Part shown: positions 1 to 14,564 of the stretch, in pieces | Layout: each line of letters opens with the position of its first letter | Position numbering within the stretch: position 1 is the stretch's first letter | Assembly: GCF_040436345.1 (NCBI RefSeq) | Contig: NC_133234.1 | Location: forward strand, 12,089,446 to 12,153,445 | DNA length: 64,000 bases | Direction: 5' to 3' | Origin: Pagrus major | Lineage: Eukaryota; Chordata; Actinopteri; Spariformes; Sparidae | Made by a program: the position numbers and the translations under genes | Notes under the pieces: generated by a model | What the model was told of the DNA's origin: nothing | The model's input: only the letters and a program-made list of their open reading frames with translations | The model's database searches: none

Positions 1-208
1 GTAGATCACAAGGTTCACACATCTAGACTGTAAACCTCGTTATGTAACTGCACCATAATCACAGGTGGCAGCTCACATATCCTTTGCATGTGTGTGTCTA
101 AATGAGAGGGTTTTGCCTCCCAGGGAGATGTCTAAGTGGGATCCACTGCCGCTTCCATGGCTACAGGTATAACACATTTTCACTATTTTCAGACCAATAC
201 AAGTTGAA

Positions 209-252
209 GCAAAGAGAGAGACAGAGAGAGAAAGAGAGAGAGAGAGAAGAAG
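209..252. repeat. (GA)n microsatellite
   Basis: An imperfect AG-dinucleotide run interrupted by AGAC and AAAG. Confidence 0.85.
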
Positions 253-375
253 GAGGAGGGCTGTTGGTCAACTAAAGGCCTTGGCAGTACTAAGACTGTG
301 TTGTAAAAATGAAAACAGAGTTATATTGAGATTTAATATTCAATCTTGAGGATACTTTTTTATTAGGATTAAAAC

Positions 376-598
376 CGACACTTATTTTCATTGTTGATTA
401 ATCTGTTGATTATTTTCTTGAACTATTGATTAGTTGTGTGGTCTGTAAATTGTCAGAAAATGGTGAGAAATGTTCACCATTCAAGAATCTGGAATCAGAG
501 CATTTAGATTTATTTTTTCTTAAACAACTATTCAAACCGATTAATGAATTAACAAAATAGTTGGTGATTAATTGACAACTAATCTCTAAAGCTCTAAA
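376..598 (+). repeat. AACGATTA-type MITE, copy 1 (5'-truncated)
   Basis: It shares the body of a family seen four times in this window: TTATTTTCAT, GATTATTTTC, GTCAGAAAATGGTGA, a GGAATCAGA block, AATAGTTGGTGATTAATTG and a terminal segment ending AGCTCTA. The left end is incomplete. It resembles a MITE I know to be common in percomorph genomes; the superfamily is not assigned. Confidence 0.7.
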
Positions 599-2559
599 TT
601 TTATTTTGCTGGTGAATTTAAGTGTTGTTTTCACATATGTCTTGCTCCATATCTCACCCATGAGCCAGTATCAGGCCCAATAGTGGCAAAAAAGCTGTTT
701 TGTAGTTTGTAGTATGTAGTTTTGTAAGATCACTGTACAAAAGCATAACTTTATAACTTAATTCAGTAATTTGGGTGAAACTGAGTCATGTTTAATAGAG
801 AAAATATTTGTTGTTTTTTCCTCTGCTTCCCTCAGGCTGCTCTGCCTCGAGCAACTCCGGACAGATAGCTTTACTTGTTGCTAAAGTAACTGCTGACAGA
901 CATACTGATAATCAGCAGCTTCTCGATGAACATCTCCGGAAGTGGCCACCAGTTACAGTACCGAGGTGACTTATGGACTCTCCTGGTTGACAGATACCAA
1001 TAGCTTTGTTGATAAAGTAAGCGCTAACTGCTGAATGCATAACCTACATTTCTCGCTATTGGCTGCTGCCTGTTTCTACAGGAAACACGTGACAATGCAG
1101 AAACAAAAAGCACTCCATTAGCCGTTTAATGAGAACTTTAAACTAACTCAGGTTAATACACCATAAATGGAGATGTGCTTGATTGGCTCCACTCAGTAAA
1201 GGTTTAAAGAAAATCCTCCTAATCCAGCCATTTCACAGCATTTCCCAATCCATCCAAATTCTACATCATTAAATATAAACTCAAATATTATATTTTGATT
1301 TGCAAAAATGACCCGATCACAAATGAAATCATGCAACCCTTTGCCACAGTGTCACTGAAAGAAAGTCACAAACACAGGGTCATATTTCATTTTCATTTAA
1401 AATACAGACTTTAATGTGGAAATGGAAGAAAAAAGTAGCACACTGAGGTATTAAAACAGCAGCTAAGCAGAGAAAGTTAAGAAAAGAGTTAGTGAGAGAT
1501 AGTCAGATCTCTCAGCTCCTGCCAGTTGTTGGCAGTAAGGTGTAATTTGCATTAATCAGAAGGATCCTCAGAATAAACTTTTCAAAATCTTTCTGGTAAT
1601 AGTGATTGTGGCATTTCATCTTTCACAGTGACGCCTGCCTGAGGCAGACACTGCACAGGAGCTCTATTGACTTATTGCTGCTGACAGCTCAATCTCTCTC
1701 CATCATAATCAAGAAATATCATCGAAAGGATTTTGACACACAAAGGGACATACAGTACAAATGAAGTATATGCTGCATTAGACGTACTTGAAGTTAATTA
1801 AATCAGCATGTTTTTTTCCTAATTTAGAGATTTGTTTAGGGAGCTTCTGAAAATGATATATTAGCCTAATAGGTAGGATGTGACAGAAAAAAACTCATAT
1901 GACACCCACATCGCACTCATTTATTTCACCTTATAAAGATGGCTGGATTAATTCATACTGAATTATTTAATAAATGAAAACCACCCTCTGTCATTTTGAT
2001 ACTTGAAAACCACAGCTACATATGGCCACTGGACCTTCCTCTGCCTCTTTAAAGCTCATCGTGACAAATCCTTTTGTCTCACACTAATGTGTCTTAGTAT
2101 ATTGTGTGGAAGCCCGGAAGAGCTCTGAACTTTCCCCCTCTCTCCCTCCCTCCCTGCTCGGCTTGTCACTAAGCACCCCAATTACATTATTCTCCGAGAC
2201 TCCTGTCTGATGCAGCTATTTCAGGCTTTGGAGCCATTCCTGTTCATTTCATTTTTGCAACTTCATTTCTTGTCAGCAGGGATTAGGAATGTGATATTAC
2301 TGTACTCAAGCTGGCTGTAATAGTTGTGAAAAGGCCTTCTTGTTCTTGGGTCCAGCTGGTTGTTGTTTAGCGTGGCGGCGGTGGTGGAGCGTGCATGTGA
2401 GTGTTAGAGGACAGTGTGGAAAATAAAATTGTCCAGGGTATAAGCATAAAGCCTTAATTGCAGTTTGTCCACTCTTCATTTTTTTCCAACACATCCTAAT
2501 ACCTTAGCTACTGAATAGGTAGATTGTCAGCATCTCCGAAATTGACATATATCACTGTC

Positions 2560-2770
2560 CTCACAACAACACAACCGCTGCAGCATAACAGCATCACACG
2601 ACCTTTGTCATATGGTCAAAGTTTGGTTAGTTTTAGGCAAAAAAACTACTTCGTTAGGTTCAGGAAAACAATGTGGTTTGGGTTGAAAATACTGAGTTAC
2701 TTCAATGACAAACTTATTTATTTTATCTGAGTAACTTACGTTACGTAATGTATGTGGCATAATTTCAGGC
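2560..2770 (+). repeat. CCTAACCAA-type interspersed repeat, copy A
   Basis: It contains AGTTTGGTTAGTTTTAGGCA, AAACTACTTCGTTAGGTTCA, GTGGTTTGGGTTGAAAATAC and ACTTACGTTACGTAATGTA. The same order occurs in reverse complement at 4.26-4.44 kb. A widespread percomorph repeat of this type exists; its class is uncertain. Confidence 0.6.
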
Positions 2771-3009
2771 GACATGGAGGACTTTGCTCTTGTAACACAA
2801 ATGGAGAACTGTTCTTCCATTTTCAGTGTAAATAAGAATAAATCGAAATTCCATGATCATAGTTAAAAAACAAAAACAAACATTAGTTAAAGTCACCAAT
2901 AACAAAACTGAGGAGCAACTTACTTTGATGTACAGAAGAACATATTTGGCCTATTCAAATTCATGAGAAAGTTTCAGAATTTTGAAGCGGCCATGTTTTA
3001 AAGACTTCA

Positions 3010-3171
3010 TTAAAAGTGTAATCAAGTAATCCTTGACACTGTGACTATAATCTTATTTCATATTTTTTTCAAGTCTAATCGAGGATTATTATAGTTCATC
3101 ATCATCAATCATTTTTTGTAATCTCATAACACTGTCCGAAGTACATGTAATCTGTTACAACCCAACCCTGT
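3010..3171 (-). repeat. Diverged CAGTGTTGGG-ended (hAT-like) repeat fragment
   Basis: It ends GTAATCTGTTACAACCCAACCC and carries AAGTGTAATCAAGTAATCC. This is the pattern of a common fish element whose terminal repeat is CAGTGTTGGG(T/A). It is degraded, and the left boundary is uncertain. Confidence 0.4.
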
Positions 3172-4261
3172 ACATGTCAGCGCTAAGCATGATCATGAAG
3201 TTGGGACTGATGACCTATGTAGCCTGAAGCAGACCAAGCACACATTTGGTCACTACATCACATTTGTAAGGGTTATTAAAGAATTTGTGGGGATGAGACT
3301 AAAACACATTTCCTATATAGATTTCCCGAGGTTATGAAGAAATATGTGTAAAATATGGTCCTGAAGACACCTATTGGAGCAGGAACTACCATAGAAGTGG
3401 TTTTGAGTACTTTGTGGACAGATTTTGTCAGCTCTCTAGCATCACAAACATGCAGGATGCAGTCATTAAACTTTACAGGTGTGTAGTTGAAAACAAAATG
3501 AAGGCCAATTTGAAAGAATGTACTGACTACTAATGTAAAAATGTAGTAATGACTACTGAGTACTTATGAGGTCATGTGACATTAAGGTCAACGCAAAATC
3601 ACTGCATGCTCTGATACTAGTTATTGCCTGCCACTCCCAAGAAGTAACAGGAAATTAAAAAAATCCCTTGCCTGTTAGTTTGCCAGAGCCACAGTTGATT
3701 TCCAGCTAGGTTTGACACTTCCAAGCTTGGGTTTGTTCAAAAAAACACCATCATAGTAGGACATTCCATAACACCTACTACACTTTCACAGTCACAGGAG
3801 CCACGACTGCATGTGAGGACAGAGACCGTTAATGCTTTTATGTAATGACTCCTACAGCTGCACTCAACATCCCTCTCTCTCCCTCCGCCTCACTCAGGGC
3901 GACTGGTGCTTACTTCAAGTCCAGGAGATGGACAATGATGGCGGTTCAATCAGATGGCCATTCTGCCTACCCGTAATAACGTCATTCTCATTACCCATCA
4001 ACTGCCGACACTTGTACAGTGTATTCATCCAATCTGCTGTGAATTAGGTATTGACGTTACCGAGGAATAACAGGCAATGTCTCTGATTGGCATGTAGGTG
4101 TTCATTGAAATTATATCAGGACACATGAAACATACAACAGTCAACAGTTCAACCACTGGTTTAAATTAATGCTCAAATTACTTTAAACTGCAATGACCAG
4201 TTGTTTCCCTTTATGTTTTCGGTAAATGGACATGGTAAAACCTTCTTTGTTCTACAGTTGT

Positions 4262-4440
4262 ACAGTATGTTACGTCATGTACATAACGTAATGTAAGTTA
4301 CACATGTAACGCTGGGGCGTTTGTAACTGAATTTACAGAAGTAACGTAGTTATTTTAAGCCAAACCTCAATGTTTTCCTAAACCTAACCAAGTAGTTTTC
4401 TTGCCTAAACCTAACCAAACTGCAAGTGTACATCAAAGGT
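4262..4440 (-). repeat. CCTAACCAA-type interspersed repeat, copy B (opposite orientation)
   Basis: On the minus strand it reads GTTTGGTTAGGTTTAGGCAA, AAACTACTTGGTTAGGTTTA, then TTGAGGTTTGGCTTAAAAT and a terminal ACGTTATGTACATGACGTAA. It aligns with copy A 1.7 kb away in inverted orientation. Confidence 0.65.
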
Positions 4441-7400
4441 CCGGTATGCCTATTGCTGGGGCGCTGCAACAGTCATGTTGTTTTGGGAACAGTGGTCTGA
4501 CTTAATTTGGCAGTCGCTGGCCATCGACCTATTCTGTCATTTGGTATGAGGATGTATTGTACATAAAATCAGCACAGCAGAAACGTCAGATAGGTTGGAC
4601 CACACCACATCTGATTAATTTATTTACCTTTACAAACCTTAGCATAAGAGTGGTCCTGAAATCCTTGTTTACCATGTTTCATAATGTATAGTCACCAACA
4701 CTCAGCTAGTATTTACTTTATTGTCTCTTAGTGCTAATGCTAATCTGTGAAAGCTTTGACATATTTATTAAAAGTAAAAGTTGATCATTGAGACAAGCGT
4801 TGGCTCTGCAGATTGTAATAATTTATCACTCTGTGAGGCATAACAGGACCTATTCTTAGCCACAGTTGCATAAGCTTTTGAAGCTTCATTATACAATAAC
4901 TAGTTGTTTGGATCAATGAAGTTTTTACTGTCAGACTGGCTACACTTTGTTAAATGGGATGACACAAGGGTGTGTGTGACAGCAACATAAGCACACTCAA
5001 ACTTTTGTTCGACATTTTACATTTTGGACCACTAAAAACTGAACAAATGTAATTTTCCACTTATGATGCCACTCAGCACAACTCAGTAGCTTTTACTGTT
5101 AATACATATAAACATCAGCTCTTTAAGAATATTGTCTTGTTATGTTGTTAAAGTGAGATGCATAGTTGTTTTTCAGTGAATAACATCTGCATTAAAAGGA
5201 ATGCATGCCTCTCATTTTGACTGCTGCTGGTTTTGAGTTAGAATTTAATTTTGAAGGCAGTGAGTCACTTTTTTTGACAGCTAAATATAGGTATAAAGGC
5301 AGTATAAAAATGTTTCCATACACACTGAAACCCTTTATATAGTTTTTACCCTGCCCGAAACTTGTATCCTAGCTTTTCACAAGAGTTTCATTACCTAATG
5401 TGCTATGCGGGGCAACACTGCGGGTGGCAGTTGGGTGTCTATGGTTCAGGATGTCCTCACCTTGACAGCACACTGAGAAAAGCTCCCGTCTGCCTTTTTC
5501 GCTGATGCCCTGGGGGTGAGGAAAGTAATCGGCTCAGGATCCAGTGTCCCTGCAGCCACCTATCCCTATGCTGACCCTGAACTCTGCTTCTGACCAACCC
5601 TGTGGTGATCAAACGCTATTGCCCCCCTTTAGAACTTGTGGAAGTACATTTACTCAAGTACTGTACTTACTTACTGAACATACTGGAGAATTGTCTTTTA
5701 AGGAGGTGTTCTACTTCTCTTCCACCATATATTAGATGGATGAACCACATTCATCTTACAGCTGCAAAAACTAGTTATATTACAGATTAATATTTTACAT
5801 AGAAAACATTATGGTAGCTTAAATGACAGTACATTAAGTCATTAGAGTGAGCTCAACTAGCTATAACATTGTAATGCTTCCTTACCAATATTGCATCAGT
5901 AGTAATAATCCAAATGGCAATATGTATAATATTATATAACATATAAGAAACAATATAAGAATTATAAGACAACCCACAGAAGATGTACATTATGCAAATA
6001 TATAGCATCAGTTCAGTATAAATGCAAATGTACAGTGTCAGTGCAATATACATTATTAGTGCAGATATGCATTGTCAAGTAACGACAATCTCTGCAAAAT
6101 GTATGCACATACTCTGCCCTTCTTCAACACCAGCAAATAGAAGTAATGAAAAACAGCTTTAGGCTTTTATTGTGTCACATTGAACATCTTTTACAAAATG
6201 CAGAGAAGAACAAAATCTGAATCCCATGTTTTTTATTTGTGGAAAAACTATTGTGCATTGAAATACCTACTGTGGGATGATTTAATAAGATTTTTTCAAT
6301 AACATTTGCTTTAGTGTGAGCAAATGTGAAACATGTTGCCAAGCACTGGCATAATCTCTTTGAGGTGTTAAAGCCAATTAAGTAGCAGGCAAGATTGTTC
6401 ACGATCAATTCATTTCCGGCTTTGAACCATTCAGGTGCTTTTAATTTAGCCACAGAAAGTGCTTGATGTCTATGGGGGAAATTAGGTTCATTGTTTTTAT
6501 GTAAGTCACAGTGAGCTCTAACACAATGTTACGACTAAATGAGGTAATGGACTGAGAGATGACCGCTCACCTGATGTTCCTGCAGTCCCTCCTCTTTCCC
6601 GTGTGACAAGCTTGGCAAGTTCATTATAACAGATGTTGACACTCGTGACACAAATTAAACCTCTCTGCTGAACAGATTATACCTTCAGGCACTCTCGGAC
6701 TCCCTCTCTCTGTTTCTATAGCTGATATTTTTAGAGCTAGATTCACACAGCAAAAAAAAAAAAAAGAACACCCAGTTCATTTATTTTCCGCGGGCACGAC
6801 CACCTGTATGTAGGACTGCTTGTCACTCATCCGATAAAAGACTAATGGAGGGTGTTTTCATTACGAATAAAGCCTTGTCCATCTTTAGAACAAAGAATAT
6901 GGATGAATGGACATACAGACAAGACATGCAGTCCTCATTAAACTGCTTTATATTCTTCAAAGTTGTTCAATCCCCTGCGTTTCTTGCAAATTAGCTCACT
7001 TTTATGGCAGAACGAGGACAGGGCAGCAGGCCAATCGTCAGAGCTACTGTATGTGTTACCTCGTTTCTGTGTTCCTTTAACCTTGATCACTAAACTGCAA
7101 TGTGATTAGGCAGTTTCTGTGGATTCCTCAGAGTTAGTGCCAAGGAGGGGACGAAACCAGGTGCAAACAGGACAAGAACCAGATCACATCTTGTCACGTA
7201 GTATAGAGACATGAGAACCAAGATGACAAGTTTATAGTACTCTCTTATATGTATATTTTTTCAGACATAACTACAGTCGCAGTAGTAGTAGACAAAAACA
7301 ATAGTTTTGTCTGAAAAAATACATTTTCCATTGTTTTTTCCTTTGTTTTTACTAACCCCTGGAAATAACATGATACCCTCTGGAGGCCAGTGACAATGGT

Positions 7401-10400
7401 GGCTATATACGCTGCCTGAACAATGTTTGAGTGCTGTTTGAAGGAAGACGAATAGAAGACGAACTCTTTACTTGGCAGCATCCTTAACTTCAACGAACAT
7501 GATTGCATCGCACACATTAGTGTGTCCACCCAGGTGTCATGTTTCCATCACTGCCATCTGGGGCTGGAGCCGATAAATAGCCGTGACTACTGCAGAGTCA
7601 TTTAACATGGGAATGAATGCTGATTGTACTAATTCCTACTGAAGACAAAAGCCAGATGTTCGTGGGTGTTAGTAGGGTTTTTGTCCAGTGTGAAAGGGGT
7701 ATAATCATATGTGTGTCTCGTTGTCCATCGCATAAGCTGAATGTTAATTAAAGCCTACATGTGTTGTCTGAAAGCATCAGTGTGGAATATTCCATGTACT
7801 TATTTTTAAGTGTGTGTACATCTGTGTTAGAACTTGTGTTCTTGTTCTGAGCTTTATTCATGTTGTGCATGTACGAACGCACAGGAGAGTGTGCACACGC
7901 AGAGCTATTTGTAGCAGGTCCGGCTCCCTGGGAACCCATCCTCCATCTGTCAGTTCCACACAGCAGAGCCCTGATTTTACCCCAAATTTACCAGGAGCTG
8001 ACCCTTTTTCTCAGTGGCATCATAGACCCCATTATTTCCAAGCATCGATCTCTACTCTCTCTTGCTTTCTCGCTCACACTGTCTGCCTTACTCGCTCTCT
8101 TGTCTCTGTCTCGCTGACATACACACTCATGAAGACCTATCTTTACTCTCCGTATGCTCTTTCACACACCCAGGCACAGTCACTTTCACGCCTACACACA
8201 CTGGTCTGTAATGTCACTAGAATAGACACGAGACAGAAACAGCAGATTTATCACTAAATGGCAAAGAGATTTTGGAATCAGCTAATTGAAATGCCACGCA
8301 GCACTGGAGGTTGAACGAAGGTTCAAGAGTGTGTTGTGGTATCACTGGTATGTCGAGATGCTGAAAAATAGCCCTGTGGCCTTGGAAAAATGAATTAACC
8401 AGTGGGGCATATGGTGGTTTTGTGCAGGCATATGGTGGAATGCCACTTGCCCCTTTAGCTTGGGGCCATTCTGAAAAGGGCTGCAAGATGCCATTCATAA
8501 GACGGGGCTGAGAAGCTTCTCTTTACACATGAGAGCTGGAGTAAAGAGGACATGCCAGGACCATGGACTGTTTTTATTTACAGTACAGGACCATGCTGGT
8601 GGTTTTACACATTTCAAACCATTAAAGGTATAATATATACCTTATATATAGTATAATCTACTGTATATGAATGATATTGGAAATCAAACTTGGATAGTCA
8701 TGCAACTGCCCTCTAATTTTATTGTTACAGTTACATTGTGTTTTGTTATTATGCAGTTGCAAGCAAGGGACTTTTTGAAAATCGTACCTGTTGGTGTGTT
8801 CAAGGACACTCAGACATTCAGAGTGTCAGATTTGTGTGGCAATCGGCAATGATGTTAGGTTTGCTAATTATTTGTCTTTCGGGGTTCATTATCTGATATT
8901 GCTATCAAGGGTCTTTGACCAACTAGAGGAATTTTCAGCATGGTTCATCTGATTTGTAGATAATCCACTGAAACATACCACCACTAGAGGATATTAGAAG
9001 TTTGACATGTATCCAGTGTTCTTGATTGTCAACTAAACCTTCTGAAAACTCTTGGCTCAACTTTCCCATGAATCCCATCCCTTATCCTTCAAGTGCACCT
9101 CAACCTTTGCATGCACATCCATATCTGCATATTCTATATTAAAATATATCCCTCAGCATGGGCAAGGTGGAATCAGTTGTTCCCAACACTGGAGTTTCCA
9201 GGTGGGGCCCAGCGTTGCGTGGCAGGAGCTGATAGCAAGGCCACAGCAGTGCCGTTGCGTCAGCTTTATTCTCCGCTGAGGCTTTACACTAATTCACTGC
9301 ATCCGATCCCGCAGCAAGGCGCTCAATGGCCCCGCTCACTGGCTCCAAAGGCCAAACATTTCTCCTATTGTTCCCTTGAGAGAGGCCGGATTTGAAGGGA
9401 TGGCAGGGGATGGGGATGATGTTCAGCAATTTTTTTTGGGACTGCTACTGTTTACAAGGGTGAAGTTCCCTAGAACATTTTGTCAATTGTCAGTGAAATT
9501 CTGATGTATCTGTGTGTGTGTGTGCATTTGGGTGTCACTGACCCAAGGTAACACAGAGGGATTCACTACAGCTCTGTGTGAGATTAAGCTTTTTGAGTTA
9601 CTGTCCCTCTTTAACAGCTCTCACTGTGGGCGTGTGGACGAGAAGTGAGAAATAGACTGAGGCTGTGTGAAAGCATTAAAAGTCAGCCCTCCTTTTAGTT
9701 GTGGGTATCACGGTGTTGGGAGAGAGAATACAAACTGTGGTACTCAAGAAGTCAGAATGGTATCTGCTAATTGTAACATTGTGTTCTGTTTGTGATCTTG
9801 TAAAATTCAGACTTTCTAGCATTTGTTGAATTCACGGTTTTGCAGCCTTTTCCCGTCCTAGCAGTCAATGTGACAGACATGGACAAGATTCAGTCTATCT
9901 GAAGATACAAAGGCTTATTCTAAGGAAAGGAAGACACAATGATTCTTAGTTTTAAGTGATTATAAACTAATATAATCACAATAATGAGTATTACATTCTA
10001 TTTTTGCCTATATCAAATTATTTCTGCCCCTAAATACCCTAAAATCATACACCACTGGACCTTTAAAGCAACCAGAGTAAAGAATAGACAAAATAAGTAT
10101 TTTCTTTTAAATTGGGGCTTCTCATGCTCAATGGACGATAGTTTCATTACAGTGGAGACTTCAGAGATGGACGACCCAAACTTATGTAACATTTAGTCTC
10201 AGTGCATCTAATCCTCTGGCATTAAAGCCTAAAGCTGTACGCTCATAACATTATCCAACTCCAGAGACACGGGGATGGGGGGCTCTCATTACAGCGATGA
10301 GCCCTCATGTCACCATTAGGTTCAGACCTGCAGACGCATGAAAGAAGAGGTGCAAAGTAACTGACAGTCACCACTCTTCTCTATTACACTGATGGGGAGA

Positions 10401-12910
10401 GGCTCTTATTAAGCCGACAATACACACGTCAGTAAGACTAGGAACAGAGGACACCCTCTGAGGTTTTGTCTCACCTGTAACTCCATCTCACCCCTTCTAA
10501 ACTCTCGCATCCTATTGCATATCTGACAAATTGATGTGATTTTTTTCCCAAGTTAATTCTTAACACATAACTCGCCATGACTCAGATATTGGTCTCAACA
10601 TTCAATTTATTATTGCTATATCAATTTTTAGTCTCTCAATCTAATATCTGTATTTGTCTGCCACAGTTCTGTAATATGTAACTATCGTTAAAGAAATGTT
10701 TTCAAAATTGCTCTTATCCAATAGTTAGTTTTACTATTTTCACTAATAGAGAAGATATGTAATCTTTCTTTGGAAATGGAATTTATGATAAACGTAAATT
10801 CTATTTCTGTTGCAATGCTAATATTTGCCAAAGTTAGACCTTTTAATTAGCCAAACGAATCTGCAAGCTCATGTTTTATTTGTTATAGCCGATGCGTCTG
10901 GCCCTCCTTCTGTTCCGACAGATTTCCATTCGACTTGGCACGTTTCAGGCAATCACAACTGTTTATCTAATGGGGTGGGGGTGATGCATTGACTTTATAT
11001 ACAATCTATGGTTTGATATAATGTTCTGTGAGCCAATGGGGTTTGAGCATGGGTAGTAGGGTATTGTTGTATAAAGTAGTTGCTTTTACATATTTCACCA
11101 GCAATCCACACAAATTTGAGGCAAGAAATAAGCAACCCAAGGCCTAACTTAATTGTTTGTTCCTACTTTTGTAAGGCAGATGTACTACTGCACTACTCCA
11201 GTGTTTCAATTTAATGATTGACCATGCTAACTGGTGACTTTATGCCGAGTGCGTCTGTGGTTACATGGACGGATGCTAGCTTGCAAGTAGTTGTAGAGGT
11301 GGGTTGATGACATTACAAGAATGAACATGAACTGAGTGGTTACAGACTGATTCGCATTTGACAGTTGGTCTGGCGATGCCAGGATACTTTATAATTTTGT
11401 TGTACAGAGAATTTTAAAGTGTTAGCACACAGCAGTTATGTCACTGAGCCCACAACCCTGTTTTTACATATGAATATCTCTCTCTGTCAGTTTTTGTGTT
11501 GGGGCGCTTCTGAGCTGCAGCCCACTCCGACCAAAGCACAACGCTGCAGGTTAATTCACTGTGTTGCATCAGAGCTCTGCAAGGCAATAACATTAGAGGA
11601 CAGGAAGATCCCAAATAGAGATGCTTCAAGCTCTCATTTTTGAGGACTTACTTTATTTTTGGCTCATTCACCACACACAAGAGCTCAAGTGGCTGTGCCA
11701 AAAGCACAGTACAGTAACCTCAGTGACCTGACCATTAATGCATGACAGATAGAGCTTGCTTTTGATTTTAATTCACAAAGTGGATCACTATCAATTATGA
11801 TGACTTTATGCGAGTAAACAGTCAGTAATTTTCTATTCTGTTAACATAATAGTGATTCAGCTTACAGTGAAACTGATGCATTTGACCTTCTTGCAGCAAC
11901 AAAAACTAATACCCAGGAGAGAAACAGGCTCATTAGCATAAGCAGTGATAGTTATTATGACTGGATAAGCAAATAAAACAGTTTTCTCAACTAAACCTCT
12001 GCATACCCTGTGTTTTTCCTCTGGGAATTGTAGTGTGAAAAACACTATAACAAGACTGTCCCTTGTTCACCATAATCAACAAATTACATTCAATTTCAAA
12101 TCATATTAATATAAGAGAGCATGCATTTTTTCTTGTATGCTTTTTGCACACTTTTTATTAACAATTACACTTTTCATGCCGATGCTGAAACATGTCCAGC
12201 AAGAGCTATCTTAGCAGCCAGGAAATTGAGCGTTTCATCTTTCAGCGACTGGAAACGATCCTCTAATTACTGTAATTGGCTGGTGAGGAAGGCGGGTGTG
12301 GTGGCATGGAGAAGCCACGGTGGCATCCTGATCACCGGCCTCTGACTGTCCTCTGAGCATCATCGCTTCGGCTGCTTTATCACCTCCGACCACTCTATCC
12401 TCCTGGATTGTGTTTCACCAGTTTGCACCCCCCACTGAAGACCCCACAGGGAGGGTTTCTGTATATCTGTATGAGCAGAAGACTTGCAGGTTTCATTAAA
12501 ACCTTTATTGCTGGAAGCGTTGGCATAACAGAGTGATAAAATATTGAGCATAGTATTTTTAGGAGAAACTAAATTTACCCCAATGTTGTACCCATAATGG
12601 ATGGCTCAAATTTGACCTTTAGGCTGAGTTCCTCAATTATTTTGAAGCTGGGGTTAAAGAGCAGTTAAATCTTATTGATGATTGATTTTGTCCATGCGCA
12701 GAGGGATTTGGAGGGGAAACATACCAAAATCCAACCCATTAATCAATCACTTAATCAATATGAAATAATGTCACAGCTGTGTTCCCTCACAGTCTTATGG
12801 TAGTATTGTAATCTATAGAGATCAATACAGGAAGGCCTTTACAGACATAGTCAAAACAGGAGGTAAAATGAAAACAACTATTTCTATTGGTCTATATTTC
12901 TGTTATTAAA
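4441..12910. other. Gene-free stretch
   Basis: Intergenic DNA. The longest frames (7814-8257, 147 codons; 9093-9395) begin at or run through low-complexity Ser/Leu/Arg translations and resemble no family I know. One repeat fragment (5.6-5.8 kb), an AT-rich ATAT segment (5.9-6.1 kb) and an A13 run near 6.75 kb are the only structures noted. Confidence 0.55.
5620..5810. repeat. Percomorph ACTCAAGTACTGTACTT repeat fragment
   Basis: It contains ATTTACTCAAGTACTGTACT, TCTACTTCTCTTCCACCATA, and CTGCAAAAACTAGTTATATT then GATTAATATTTTACATAG. These are remnants of a dispersed fish repeat with ACTTCTACTCCACTACA blocks. Recognised from memory of the family; not confirmed by a second copy here. Confidence 0.45.
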
Positions 12911-13440
12911 GGAGCATTGTGTAAGATATCGCCAGAATTTTAGTTTAAAACATTCAAAAAATGAACAAGCATCATCAACAGAATGTGAAGAAAGAAAAGC
13001 GTTGATGTTACATCGGAGACGTCTACCAGCATGCTAACCAGCTAGCCCTGGCCCGTCCTGTCTCGTAATACTACTTTGTACTACCTTTCACAAGCTTTTA
13101 TAGCTTTCAGTGTAATAAAGGAAAACATTTCCTTATCAAACAGAAAAATACAACCAGACACCTTCTGAATTCAAGTTTCTCTCTTACTGAACTAACATGA
13201 GCTTAATTGCCTTGTTAACTTATCGTAAAAACGCACTTCATAAAACTTGTATTTCCACAATTACCTCTGGTTTGGTTGAAATAAATCCTCAATTCATCAA
13301 GTAAAATGTGAAAATATTCGGTCTCTAGACTCTCTGATAGCTAACGGTATCTAGCTACAGCAAAGGATAGCTAGCAAAGGGCACTCTGATTATATGCTAC
13401 CCCCTATGTTTTTGGAGCTAACTTAAATTCTGGAAATTGT
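12911..13440 (+). repeat. Interspersed repeat with GGAGCATTGTGTAAGATAT start
   Basis: It starts GGAGCATTGTGTAAGATAT and then CCAGAATTTTAGTTT. The far side carries GAGCTAACTTAAATTCTGGA, whose reverse complement (TCCAGAATTTAAGTTAGCTC) partly mirrors the left segment, so a diverged inverted-repeat element is possible. Similar sequence is dispersed in percomorph genomes. Confidence 0.5.
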
Positions 13441-14564
13441 TTCATGAGCTGACTCAATTGCTTTCGTCCATTTTGCCCCCTGTACAGATGCAATGTGGAC
13501 CAACTCTTTTCAACTGCTACAGAACACAAAGACATCAAATTGAAGGAAAAAGCAAAACTCCAAGCTGAAAGTGTCTTCACTCAAAACTCCCTTTGAACCA
13601 AACCGATTTGTTTCTTTAACCAAGACATAGCAGTTTTCTAAGTAAGTGAGGTAGTGCGGAGGAGAGCCGACAGTGTATGGTGCTGTCAGCCTGGCTTAGT
13701 GTCAGGGCCTGCTGAGCTGGTGTCACAGTGAGACTCCAAGGCAGGGCACCAGCAGAGCGGTGACACTCCCGGGACATGCGACCTTTTCCCAACAGTCACC
13801 CTGGACTGCTCGCTCCACTGGCTGTCTCAAGAGTAGTCATTTATGTCTTATTAACAATCTTTTTTATAGATCAGCCTCAAACGGTGTACAAGGCACTTGA
13901 GCACAGAGTCGTGCAGGTGTTTGTTTCAACAAAAGTAGTCATTGTGATATATAGCCCTTCCGATACTCAAAAAATCGATTTATTTTCAGTTCATAATTTA
14001 TATCATTGATATACCCACAATTTCTCGATTATTGTTTTCCTACATGTCTCAGAGTGTCTCTCAGAAACCTCCAGTGACTGGGTGTGAACTCGCTGCATTC
14101 GGCTGAGATTTTTCAGCTGAGAAAAGCTGCGAGTAGCACCCCTTACTGAACACAAAATGTCTTTTGGTTGCATTGCATCATGGTCTCTTGAGACCTCTGT
14201 CTGTAGATATTTTGGTAGCTTTAACACCTCCGTGATGTATTACCCTCTGCATGGCTGTTGATTTTAGCAAAATCTGCTGCTCTAGACAGCTGCTCTTACT
14301 TGTTCATTCTGAGGGATTCTTTTTTATGGTCGATGCTTGGTTGGATGAAAAAGTGTCTGATGACCGACATGATGTCAATGTTGCTTTATCTGGCCATTAA
14401 ACAATATAAACAATCACACCTCCATCATGACTGAAAATTCTTCACAACTATTGCTTTCCCCCCCTTTTTTTAAATGAGCTCATCCCTGTGTCCAAGGCCA
14501 TTCGTTTATTTAAAAAGATCTAGGCTATTTAATTGTTCTATATAGGTTATTTGGGCATTTTGTT

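Larger units (their letters stand above)
1..2559. other. Gene-free stretch
   Basis: Apart from the GA microsatellite and MITE copy 1, I see AT-rich unique DNA. There is no exon with coherent splice sites and protein similarity. Confidence 0.6.

Noticed and set aside
7814-8257. 147-codon frame on the plus strand
   Set aside because: The translation is low in complexity (Arg/Ser/Leu/His), overlaps another frame, shows no domain, and has no splice partners; likely chance.
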